A stretch of 64,000 nt of DNA from Lineus longissimus (lineage: Eukaryota; Nemertea; Pilidiophora; Heteronemertea; Lineidae): the NCBI RefSeq assembly GCF_910592395.1, contig NC_088315.1:9734501-9798500 (forward strand), in the 5' to 3' direction. A program made the translations under genes and the position numbers. Every line of letters starts with the position of its first letter. Position 1 is the first letter of the stretch. The notes under the pieces were generated by a model that saw nothing but the letters and a program-made list of their open reading frames with translations, did not search any database and was not told the DNA's origin. Shown in pieces: positions 55,511-64,000 of the stretch.

Positions 55511-56840
55511 CTAAATACAGGGCCTACCAGTACCACCAAAGTGTCACTTCATGACGAAATAGATGATAACATTCTTTGTATCGAAAAAACATCAATGCCT
55601 GAGAACAAACTGACCCTACTCAAAAGATATTGCCTTGAAATCAAAATTCCAGCAACAGCTAATGCTCTGTCTGAAAGCCGACATGACATTCGATAGAAAA
55701 CCTCACCATGAAATACCATGCTGCATCTTTAAGCTGAACATGACCTTTACAGCAATGCTGCACTCACCGATTCCCAAAGGACCAACAAACCCACCTCATG
55801 ATACATAATCATCAATACCCTGATCCCAGACTTGACAGATCTCTCACTCGAGCACAAATCGCCCACCTGCTCCGATAGAAACCCAAGAAGCCAATCATCT
55901 AATGAAAGGTCGAACCTGACAAAAGCTTTGATGATCCTTCTTGCAGACGCGAAAGGCTCGCCCACTCCCGCTGCCAGAGGATTAATGACGGAACAACAAC
56001 TTGTACACGTCCTACAACATTTTATTACCACAGCTAGGAATCATAATGATTTTTTTAAACATAATCCAACTTTACTATCAAACATTTGCAGATATTTTTC
56101 TACATGAGGGATGACTTTGCCCACAAGCGGCACTTTATCAAAGAGGGGATCATCAATGTATGAAGAAACTTATTACCGGCAACTTCCAAAAGGATTTCTG
56201 TGAAAAGCATCCTCTTTTTAAAGGGGAATTTAGGCAGGAGCAGAGGGGCTAATTTTGCCATCTTCAGGTGAATGATATACACAGTAAGGGCACTGGGTCA
56301 TGTCAGATTCAGCAATTAATATATTTCTTGTACAAGCATGAATCATTTCGACGTACCATGCGATGTGAGAGACCCCTATTGGCAATTTTGTGTAACTTTA
56401 TCTTGCCTACCTAGCTGCTGCCTATATTGTCTCTTTAACATGAACACTTGTTGCAGTGTGTTGGTACTTGCCGATCCCCATCCAATAATAGCCATTGACA
56501 CATCAACATTAAATAGCCCCAGTCATGGCACAAAATCTTTATCTAGACTGACTAAATGTTCCAACAAGACTGTAAATAGGTGATAAAATCTTATGCGGTT
56601 CATTGACTGGAGTCAGCAATGTTATGCAATGTTACCTTTATGCCGATTCACGACCTGAGGGGTACTCAAAACTGCTAAGATTTTAACAATGGGAGCTTAT
56701 TCCAGCCTTAGGTTTAAACCGGGTCGTTCAAAACTCCCCATTTTTACAAGCATTTCCTGGTAGGTTTCCTTTAAGAGGTTCTTCATGACACAAAAAGTAA
56801 ACAATTTGAAGGTAATTATCTGATTGTCCATCAGCTTGTA
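55511..56840. other. Ambiguous coding-like patch, otherwise empty
   Basis: Between 55750 and 56030 both strands have long open frames. On the minus strand VRFDLSLDDWLLGFLSEQ to VLMIMYHE ends at a GTGGGT donor in phase 0, which would fit the next exon at 55510. On the plus strand LTKALMILLADAKG to LVHVLQHFITTARN is also open. The strand cannot be decided. 56100-56840 shows nothing. Confidence 0.3.
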
Positions 56841-57056
56841 AGTAGTATAGTATGTTGTTTTCGAGCTCCAATGTGGTGGATTCGTGTGGTTGATCCATGA
56901 TTTAGGCGGCAATTCAGGATTCATCTAAAAATAGATTCTAGGTGGGAAATTCAAAAAATAGTTCTCAAATGGATAAAAGAGGGTGCTTTAATCAGCGAGA
57001 AATTTTTTGAGAAATAGTTTTCAAGCGGATAAAAGAGGGCGCTTCAATCAGCTCAG

Positions 57057-57581
57057 CGGGAAATTCAAATTTTGAAGTGACAACAGCCCATACTACTACA
57101 AGCTTGCATCGGTACGATTGATCTCTTTTTAAATATTTGGGGTGGCCTTTAGAAAGGCCTTTTTGGTCCTCAGAAGGACCTTTTTTGGTCCTTAGAAGGA
57201 CCTTTTTTTTCTTTTTTTTGGAAGAGTAGTCCTTCACGGGAACTTTGGCAGATGATCTTTGTGTAGTAGGTACCAGGTTGTCTCATTGGCCGCTTCGAAG
57301 AATTGACTTCTGCTTGTCTGTAGCAGGAACCAAACACAGGGAGTAACCACTAACATGGTGATGTTGACGCTGTCTCTTCGCACCTAGTTGTGAAATTGTG
57401 AAGAAAATGTGCAAATTGTGAACCAAGTTGTGAAATTGTGAAGCACATTGTGAAGTAAATGTGCAAAACAATATTTAAAAATTTTTAAAAAAAATAAATT
57501 TAAATTTAAATTTTTTTTTAAATAAAAAAAATTGAATTTCCCGCATAGAATCTATTTTTAGACGAATCCTGAATTTCCCGC
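57057..57581. promoter_or_regulatory. E2F-like TTTCCCGC sites
   Basis: Perfect TTTCCCGC occurs at 57064-57057 (minus) and at 57537-57544 and 57574-57581 (plus), the last two within the right inverted arm. The left arm has mutated equivalents. This matches the E2F consensus TTTSSCGC. Function is inference. Confidence 0.35.
57144..57202 (-). promoter_or_regulatory. Three tandem histone mRNA 3' stem-loop motifs
   Basis: Read on the minus strand the three hairpins are GGTCCTTCTAAGGACC (57202-57187), GGTCCTTCTGAGGACC (57180-57165) and GGCCTTTCTAAAGGCC (57159-57144). Each has a 6-bp stem and 4-nt loop. Each fits the metazoan histone 3' end consensus GGYYYTTYTNARRRCC at all 16 positions. The last is preceded by ACCAAAAA and followed by ACCCC, close to the usual CCAAA and ACCCA flanks, and 12 nt later by AAAAAGAGA, like a U7-pairing element. 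No histone coding sequence lies upstream. Confidence 0.6.
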
Positions 57582-57796
57582 CTAAATCATGGATCCACCA
57601 CACGGATCCACCACATTGCAGCTCGAAAACAACATACTATACTACTCTTGTAGTTCTAAACTATGCCTACAAAATATGCCCTCATTGTTTTAGTAGCAAA
57701 TAATTTGTTTATCTATACACTCGGTAGCAATTTTGACTTCGACATATTACTCAGAATAATCCATTTTTACTCTCCTCAAAATTAATTTCCTGGATG

Positions 57797-57977
57797 TACA
57801 GTGGAACCTCCCTTAACAGACACCTCTCTATTAAGGACAACCTCTCTATTAAGGACACTGGTTTTTGTCCCAAATTGGTCATTTCCATTCAATTTGACCT
57901 CTATAATCAGGACACATCTCTATTAAGATCAGCACTTGTCAGTCCCAAGGGTGTCCTTTTAGAGAGATTCTACTGTA
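57797..57977 (+). mobile_element. TA-flanked MITE, copy E with internal duplication
   Basis: Same family as 7295-7458. An extra ACCTCTCTATTAAGGAC block makes it 18 bp longer. TA flanks, CAGTGGAACCTCCCTTA left and AGAGATTCTACTG right. Confidence 0.85.
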
Positions 57978-58781
57978 GTATGGATCGAGTATGGACCCAT
58001 TAGTGGAGGCAGAAAAACTGCAATCAATATGAAGGGGGCTCCTGAGCTAATATGTAGGCCAAAGTGCTTCCGGTTTGGGTCAAGATTTTACCTCATCCAT
58101 CCCAGCCATAATTTTAGTACTGAGACCTTGCCTTAAACAGCGAAAAGAGTAAAGGAATCATAGGATTGGACCCACTCCACTTCATCAGTTCACGCATACT
58201 GAACGAACAAAATCAACAAGTTCTAAAGTTTTTCTAATAAATGCCATGAATTGCCAACAGGAAAAACCTCAGGAGAATCACCTGCCGATGAATCACTGTT
58301 GAAATAATAAAGAAGCCCATTAATGTTAGTTGTTTTGCCCATAGGCCTTTTCTAAGGAGAGTAAATACTACAGAAAAAACTCTCATTCCCATGCACAATC
58401 TGTTGAACACAGCCTGAATGGTAGTGGCCAACATCTTGAGGGGGGGGGGAGGCAAAATAATGCCAGATAAACCACCCGGAGTGTGGATCCACCAATCTTG
58501 GGAGAGCACCCTTGAGAAAGAGAGCCCACCCAATGGGGTTTCTGTTGAAATTTCAAACATCCTAGTCAATTTCAAAGAATTTATTTCCTATATAACTATA
58601 AGGGGGAGGGGGGCACCTGGTGTGCCATTCAGCCCTGTATCCTTGGCCACAAAAACTCATTGAAATCAGCTCTAGAACACAAGTGCAGCCCTCTATCCAA
58701 TGCAGGTGAAAACATTCTAGTTGGATAATTAGGCCAGTCAATTGGCAGTTGGCCTCAAATTGTATTCATTCCTGTACACTT
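57978..58781. other. No supported gene
   Basis: Non-coding. A G-run at 58440-58451 and frames on both strands without splice support. Confidence 0.4.
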
Positions 58782-59013
58782 TACAGCTTCGGTCAAAAGT
58801 AAACGAACTGATTGCTACTCTTAACTTTTTTCACCACGACAGTTTCAAATGAGATATTGGAGGATATTATACTAAAATTTCAGCCTCAGTGTACATGTAT
58901 ATGCATTCTTATGCCCTCAAGTTATGCCCTCAACATATGCATTCTTATGCCCTCAACATAAACCGAGGCTGGAAAGAAAACCTTGGACTCATTTACTTTT
59001 GACCGAGTGTGTA
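58782..59013. mobile_element. Mariner-like MITE, ~230 bp
   Basis: TA flanks. Ends CAGCTTCGGTCAAAAGTAAA and, inverted, CACACTCGGTCAAAAGTAAA match at 17 of 20 positions. CGGTCAAAAGTAA ends with a TA duplication are typical of Tc1/mariner elements. The interior has short TTATGCCCTCAA repeats near 58909-58970. Confidence 0.7.
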
Positions 59014-59213
59014 CATGTTCATGATGGTCCACTCAGGTGCACGAGGTGACGATTATACACTGTGTTATTGAATTATCCTGGATATCAATCTACTGCCAAT
59101 AACTGCCAATTACTTCCTTACAGATTTCACATGTAAGTTTTATAGGCCTACTAATTAACTGCCACAAAAACAAGGCGCTGTGCAAACAAAGCCATATTTC
59201 AATCGTGATGCAC

Positions 59214-59305
59214 TACAGGGTGGCCCAGAATTATTTTCCCTCACACAATGGACACACAATGGAATTCTATTGTGCAAGGGGAAATAATTCTGGGCCACCC
59301 TGTAG
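59214..59305. mobile_element. 91-bp palindromic MITE (ACAGGGTGGCCC)
   Basis: TACAGGGTGGCCCAGAATTA at the left and its exact complement TAATTCTGGGCCACCCTGTA at the right, extending to a 28-bp terminal repeat with one mismatch, separated by about 35 bp. TA at each end fits a mariner-type insertion. CACAATGGACACACAATGG repeats inside. Confidence 0.9.
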
Positions 59306-60127
59306 AAAAGTGTTTCTGCTTGTGACAGCAAAGAGTGTTTGTTCAACAACCATTATAAAGTTTGTCACAAAAACGACTTCTACTAAATTTGTTTAGTCCC
59401 AGTGTATGTATACATTCGTATCCTTTACCATGGTGGGTGTGGACCCAACCTACTCTCTGGTGAAAGCCATGGACATCCTTTAGTGATGTAACCACTTGGA
59501 ATATTCCAGAGAATGAGATAAATAGATAATTCAACAAGAACACGATTGTAATGAACTCTACATGTACACATCACATGTACATACCTGATTGTACCACAGA
59601 ACTGTTTTGTGCGCACTAATTTTGTAATAAAAAGAAATTTTTAAATTCCAATAGTACATGATCAGATGACAAAATGCAAATGAAATGTTAACAAAAACAA
59701 ACGAAAGCGAGAAAAACGACAAAAATATTTCGTAAAACGCATCCTATTCAAAATAATTCATTCCGAGATCTATCGACAGATAAGTGATTTCGCCGCGGGG
59801 CTGCAGTTAATACATGACATGAACGAATGCAGGAAAATATGATCTATAAACAACTTGAGCATGGAAATCTTCATGCTCACGGCTAGATCTGCACCGATGA
59901 GGCATAGTGCACACTCATAATTCCACATCGAGCATGTTTTCATACAGCCAGAGGCACCATAGATTGATATCACAATAATAAATACACACTTTCATATATT
60001 TATGCATCTTCCGGTACACATCCAGGATAAATACGCCCACTGGCTGTTTGTTCAGATTGCATGAGGTGTGTAATAGGGTGCGGGTGGGCACAATTTGTAC
60101 CAAGTCAAATGCCAAAATCTTATACAA
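59306..60127. other. No recognisable feature
   Basis: Non-coding AT-rich sequence. Confidence 0.4.
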
Positions 60128-60298
60128 ATGTCTACAAATGAAAGGAATTCTGCAACTGCCGTTATAATACCGCAGGGCTTTCCAATTTCTCCTCAGAGCG
60201 GGTCATCGCTTGTCTCTGATGAAGAGGTAATGCCGCAAAAAAAGCGCGACGACCCCAACTCACTTTTTGGTATTGATTTTGTGCTATGCATAGCCTAG
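60128..60298 (+). CDS. Possible short coding exon, plus strand
   Basis: ATG frame MSTNERNSATAVII, PQGFPISPQSGSS, LVSDEE, then either a GTAATG donor directly after GAAGAG or a continuation VMPQKKRDDPNSLFGIDF to a stop. Coding-like composition, but there is no motif and no partner exon. It could be a first exon of a plus-strand gene or chance. Confidence 0.2.
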   Translation: MSTNERNSATAVIIPQGFPISPQSGSSLVSDEEVMPQKKRDDPNSLFGIDFVLCIA

Positions 60299-60346
60299 CT
60301 AATAAGAAGAATTTGCCATGTGTTTGGTGGTTAAAAGGTGATTGGG

Positions 60347-60731
60347 GAGTCCCGACAGGCCATGTAGAATTAGCGGAATGAGCGGAATAAGCGGAATGAG
60401 CTGATTCTGGGCTTCAATCACCTAGAAACGCCAGTATTTGTCGTGATGATCGTCGCCATGCCTGAACTCTGAAGACTAAAGGAGGTACAGTAATACAGCG
60501 CTGCGCACGGTTACCAACTGAACTAAACTGTCCCTACAGACCAGTTTTCATGCCCTCATTGCGAGTCATGGCTTAAAGACTGTAAAAAGCGATTTTCAAA
60601 TGATCTTTGTGGCGTATCTAACAAATTAATTTAACTAAATGAATTCATTAAGTTCCATTTTGTATGAAATTATATCATATTTTGTACAGAATCCGCTCAT
60701 TCCGCTAATTCTACAGGGCCGTCCCGCCAAC
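60347..60731. mobile_element. ~385-bp element with GCGGAATGAGCGG inverted ends
   Basis: The left end GGAGTCCCGACAGGCC, then TGTAGAATTAGCGGAATGAG, is matched inverted at the right end as CTCATTCCGCTAATTCTACA, then GGGCCGTCCCGCC. About 40 bp of terminal inverted repeat with few mismatches. The left end has extra GCGGAAT units. Interior AT-rich and non-coding. No target duplication could be fixed. Confidence 0.65.
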
Positions 60732-61101
60732 CTGCTTATAGTAGTTGAAAAGCCTTAAACTGGGAAATGAATTTTTAAGAATTTTCTCAAATAAGGTGGG
60801 ATAAAAGAGAGAGCATCCACACTGTATCTGTTCCCGCAAATCAAAAAAAGATGACAACGGTGTTGCATGTAGTTTAGCGATCGATGAGAAATCTGTCCCC
60901 CCCCCCCGCCTCACAGGGTCAACGCCAATTTGCCATTGAATTGAGGCAACTCCTGAAGTCCTAGATAAGCATTAGAGTTAGGGTAGGCAATATTTTTATT
61001 CTACCAACAAATTCAAAAAATTTCAAATATGAAACAGCAATATGTAAGAGAGTCAACATGGTCAAGGCGAATCAAGACCTATCATTATCCAAAACATCAC
61101 C
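60732..61101. other. No recognisable feature
   Basis: Non-coding; contains a C-run at about 60898-60907. Confidence 0.4.
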
Positions 61102-61371
61102 ATGTTGATTTTAATTTTTATGGGTTTTATGCCATTTCCTGATTTCTGGGTGCAGTTTTCATCAGAGAATTCCATATGTGCAACGAAGAATTACATTGTG
61201 CAACCTCAATGCAGCTATATTAAAATTTTGGAACATTTGTGGTCTAGTATAATATTATCAAGAACTAAAAAAGACTATTCACTTGTTCTTGGATATTTTG
61301 ATAAAACAAGACAGGAATTTGTTGATCCAGAAAAACCTGTGATAGATTTTTCTCTGAAACAGCCAGTTTGA
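61102..61371 (+). other. Coding-like AT-rich frame, 89 codons
   Basis: The C-terminal part (ILEHLWSSIILSRTKKDYS, LVLGYFDKTRQEF, VDPEKPVIDFSLKQPV, stop) reads like protein. Codons are AT-rich like the surroundings, and the N-terminal part is less convincing. It may be a terminal exon or a decayed transposon or viral fragment. No family recognised. Confidence 0.2.
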
Positions 61372-62362
61372 TCTATAAATTGGTGACTTATCTGCTGCTG
61401 GTCCCATCATCATTTCAAACACTCACCTGCAAAACATAAAAGCAAGGATTAGCATATATCGACCTCATTTATTGAGTTGCAAGTGAACTGACGATATACT
61501 TTGCAATAGCAACATGCACACAAGATGAAAAACAGTGGTTTGGCAGAACAAATTCAAAATATGCAACTCTGACATCTCTGGAGGCACCTGAAATCTCACA
61601 AGAAAACTCAAGAGGACTTGAGGTAGGTAGAAGCTTTCAAAGTAGATGGTAGCACTGTCTAAGATTAAAGAACTCTGGTATAAGGATACCAGATCTGCAT
61701 CAGAAGTATGAATGTGAGTTTGCAAATTTGTAAGTGATGTAACCCAGTCTGTCCTCCCCCTCCCCAGTCCCACACACCCCATTCCACCCAGCCACCTCAT
61801 CTCAGAACTCTGCAAAGAGTAAAGTTTTTTTGTTATAGTGTCGCCTAGCTGCCCCCTATGAAAGTGCCAACCAGATATGGCTTACTTTTCAGGCACTTGG
61901 CGAGAAGGCAGTTAGTAACCAATATTTTTACAACTCACCAGCGGCTAACCAACCAGCTCATCAGAATGAGTAACCAACAGGACTGGAAACTTCGACCTTA
62001 AGAGTTGGATGCAAAATAACCATGCAAGCCTTCGCGATAAGTGCTCTACACAACGGATGGGGCGGGATCAGAAATTTGGTGACTGGAGAAAAGTCTACAT
62101 GATAGTTGATACTTTGGTGCAAAAGTATTTCACATTTATGTTACATTTGAGAGAGAGGGGCTCAAAAGAGTTGATTTGTATTTTATGATCATTACTGATG
62201 GACCTTCGATGGAGAAGGTAAAGGAATACGCCAGCTGTTGAAAATTTGAAATCAGCAATTGAATTTTAATTTCCATCCAAATGCGTAATACATTTTGTAC
62301 TGAATATTAATTTCAACATTGCTTTCATGTAGACAGTATCAATACAGTGGAAACAGTATCAA
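61372..62362. other. No recognisable feature
   Basis: Non-coding sequence. A minus frame at 61465-61815 lacks support. Confidence 0.4.
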
Positions 62363-62542
62363 TACAGTGGAACCTCTCTATTACGGACAAGTGTGACTGA
62401 CAAGTGAGGTCCTTAATAGAGAGGTGTCCTGATTAGAGAGGTCAAATTGAATGGGAACAACCAGTTTGGGACCAAAACCAGTGTGATTAATAGAGAAGTT
62501 GTCCTTAATAAAGAGGTGTCCGCTGAGGGAGGTTCCACTATA
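62363..62542 (-). mobile_element. TA-flanked MITE, copy F (inverted)
   Basis: Same family, inverted: CAGTGGAACCTCTCTATTAC left, GAGGGAGGTTCCACT right, TA flanks. A stray ATACAGTGGAAACAGTATCA just before it repeats its first bases, so the terminus is partly duplicated. Confidence 0.8.
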
Positions 62543-63493
62543 CTACATAGTTCCACACAGCAAACTCACCTGCATGATTTAAAACTGCACAACAGCATTG
62601 TGTATAACTGCATTTCTATTTTCCCCGACGCATGATAAAGTACTGACATTGTACCAAAAACGAATGGGTACGAGCCCCGTTACATATTATCTCTTCACTT
62701 CATAAGCATTCTAAGGTTCACTTTGCTTCCTGAAAAGCAATTTCTTAACAGCAAATAAACCAGCATCTTTGGCATATACCTTTGTATTACACTCCCATTG
62801 GGAAACTATCTGTGCATGCACTAACGGAATAACTTTTTTCCTTTTTCTCCAATGTATTTAAATCGCCGTCAATTGACGCATAATCATACGACAATTTATA
62901 CGCAATATATCAAACAAACCGTCAATTGACTTGCAGATACATTAGCCGCCTTCCTCATAGCGAGCGGTTGGCAAACACACAAACAATCGAAGCTGCTCTC
63001 AACTCTTTCAATTCTCCATCATTCATCTTGAAGCTGCTGCATTCACAGAAGCATGTTTATGGAAATGCATTTCCAATACTAATTCATACGACAGTACAAC
63101 GGTGAGAGACTCCTCTCTTCTCTTTGGTACACATGGCAAGCAGTGTGCTGTGTCTAAGTAGATGACTCATGGATGTATGACTACAGCGAACATGTACACG
63201 GTAGTCCGTGTGTTGTCTCCGTGTGTTCTGTGTTGAGCATGTGTCGTAGAATCAATGAAAGAACCGCAGTAGCTAACATTGACATGTCAAATCTACCTCG
63301 CAAGGTAGAGAGATTATATTGTATCCATGCAGCCAAGGTTGTGTGCACATTATGATAAAAAGAAATGAAAGGATATGGCTATATCGATGGTAAAGCATGC
63401 ACATTAGCATAATGTTGAAGAATACTGACTGTAATAGGAATATTTCTATAAAATTCATGTTTTTCATCAAGTAAATGTCAACTGTGTCAACTA
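62543..63493. other. No supported gene; two GTCAATTGAC palindromes
   Basis: CCGTCAATTGAC occurs at 62866-62877 and 62919-62930, 53 bp apart, each with the perfect 10-bp palindrome GTCAATTGAC. Otherwise featureless. Confidence 0.45.
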
Positions 63494-63798
63494 GGGAGCC
63501 GCTGTGGTGTAGTGGCTTGGACTCTCGACCAGCGGTCAAGAGGTCCCGGGTTCGATCCCCACTGTTAGCGTGAGACTGTAGGCTGGTCTCTCTGTCTTAC
63601 TTGCCTCTGCACCCAGGTGTATAAATGGGTACCGGTCAGAAATGCACAGATTATAGCGCTGGTTGAGCAGCTCATCTGTGGTCTACTAGTACTGAAAGGT
63701 TTCAGGACAGACCGGGGTTAAACTGAAAGTCGGATGATAACCTATATCGTAGTTGATATCAAACTATAAACCCTAAACTTTTAACTTTTAACTTTAAC
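63494..63798 (+). mobile_element. tRNA-derived SINE (Meta-SINE-like core)
   Basis: The head resembles a tRNA: GGGAGCCGCTGTGGTGTAG, with A box TGGTGTAGTGG (63505-63515) and B box GGTTCGATCCC (63549-63559), the internal RNA polymerase III promoter. A conserved-looking central block, CACCCAGGTGTATAAATGGG (63610-63629), matches my memory of the Meta-domain core of the MetaSINE superfamily. The 3' tail is a TTTTAACTTTTAACTTTAAC simple repeat where a LINE-recognised tail would be. Length is about 300 bp. Mobilisation would depend on a LINE not present here. Confidence 0.8.
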
Positions 63799-64000
63799 TG
63801 TCCCTTTGGCCAAGTGCAAAAATGACTGGGTCGATGTCTTCAAAGTCCATGCTGATCTACCGTCGTCATATGTATCCATCCTTCACAAGGATTGACATTC
63901 ACTGCCGGTGAAGTCAGCATGTCAAACTCTGGTTTTTCTTAAATCTAATTTTTGGACCTTAGAGACATTTCACGCTCAGTAACCATAGTTACGAAAGAAA
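63799..64000. other. No recognisable feature
   Basis: Flank of the SINE to the end of the window. Nothing supported. Confidence 0.4.

Larger units (their letters stand above)
56835..57652 (-). mobile_element. Maverick/Polinton-like MITE, 806 bp, with histone stem-loops
   Basis: Direct repeats CTTGTA (56835-56840 and 57647-57652) flank an 806-bp element that starts AGTAGTATAGTATGTTG and ends with its complement, CAACATACTATACTACT. The inverted arms match over about 115 bp at roughly 90%. A 6-bp duplication with AGT...ACT ends and long inverted repeats is the Maverick/Polinton pattern. The element is too short for any Polinton gene, so it would be a non-autonomous derivative. It contains three tandem 16-nt histone-type hairpins on the minus strand, E2F-like TTTCCCGC sites, an internal ~50-bp direct repeat (AATAGTT, GGATAAAAGAGGG) at 56957 and 57013, and TTGTGAA-rich repeats at 57385-57470. 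Confidence 0.7.

Noticed and set aside
60128-60298. Confident plus-strand gene at 60.1 kb
   Set aside because: Kept only as a low-confidence entry: one short frame, a weak GTAATG donor and no partner.
63494-63570. Genuine tRNA gene
   Set aside because: A and B boxes are present, but the acceptor and anticodon stems do not pair properly and the sequence continues into a SINE body and tail.

Overview
The window looks like nuclear DNA of an animal, most likely a marine invertebrate. It is AT-rich and intron-rich, and packed with short inverted-repeat transposons, minisatellites, a tRNA-derived SINE and one complete DIRS retrotransposon. There are no bacterial-type operons. The frequent GTAGGCCTAC-like palindromes remind me of echinoderm, hemichordate or mollusc genomes, but the species cannot be fixed from the sequence.

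Host genes show up only as short exons with consensus splice sites, all on the minus strand. Reading right to left, a first gene ('gene B') has exons at 55.51-55.41, 54.03-53.94, 53.25-53.20 and probably 50.7-50.4 kb. Their phases join without a stop, but I do not recognise the product. A second gene ('gene A') may start at 38.05 kb behind an inverted CCAAT box, with a second exon at 36.4 kb. The best identified exon, 23.87-23.77 kb, encodes a WW domain that matches the first WW domain of ARHGAP39/Vilse RhoGAPs. A phase-compatible exon follows at 15.6 kb. The rest of ARHGAP39 (second WW, MyTH4, RhoGAP) was not found and may lie left of the window. Whether the 38-kb and 36-kb exons belong to the same gene as the WW exon is inference.

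Mobile DNA fills the spaces. At 29.6-36.2 kb lies a full-length DIRS-1-type tyrosine-recombinase retrotransposon on the minus strand. It has intact Gag, RT/RNase H/methyltransferase and recombinase frames, inverted terminal repeats and an internal complementary region that matches both outer ends. At 56.8-57.6 kb lies an 806-bp element with Maverick/Polinton-like ends (AGT...ACT termini, about 115-bp inverted repeats, 6-bp target duplication CTTGTA). It carries three tandem hairpins that exactly fit the histone mRNA 3' stem-loop consensus, plus E2F-like TTTCCCGC sites. A 1.15-kb element present at 3.3 and 44.8 kb carries repeated nuclear-receptor-type AGGTCA motifs. Six copies of a 163-bp TA-flanked MITE, two copies of a foldback MITE, and single mariner-, hAT- and TTAA-type MITEs complete the set.

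Minisatellites are the other major component: 41-bp units (10.0-11.3 kb), 52-bp units built of three 17-18-mers (14.5-15.3 kb), 20-bp units (22.6 kb) and 99-bp units (25.7-28.1 kb). The 99-bp unit is a multiple of three, so long frames stay open on both strands. Those frames are listed as repeat, not as genes. Exon predictions here rest on reading by eye and need transcript support.
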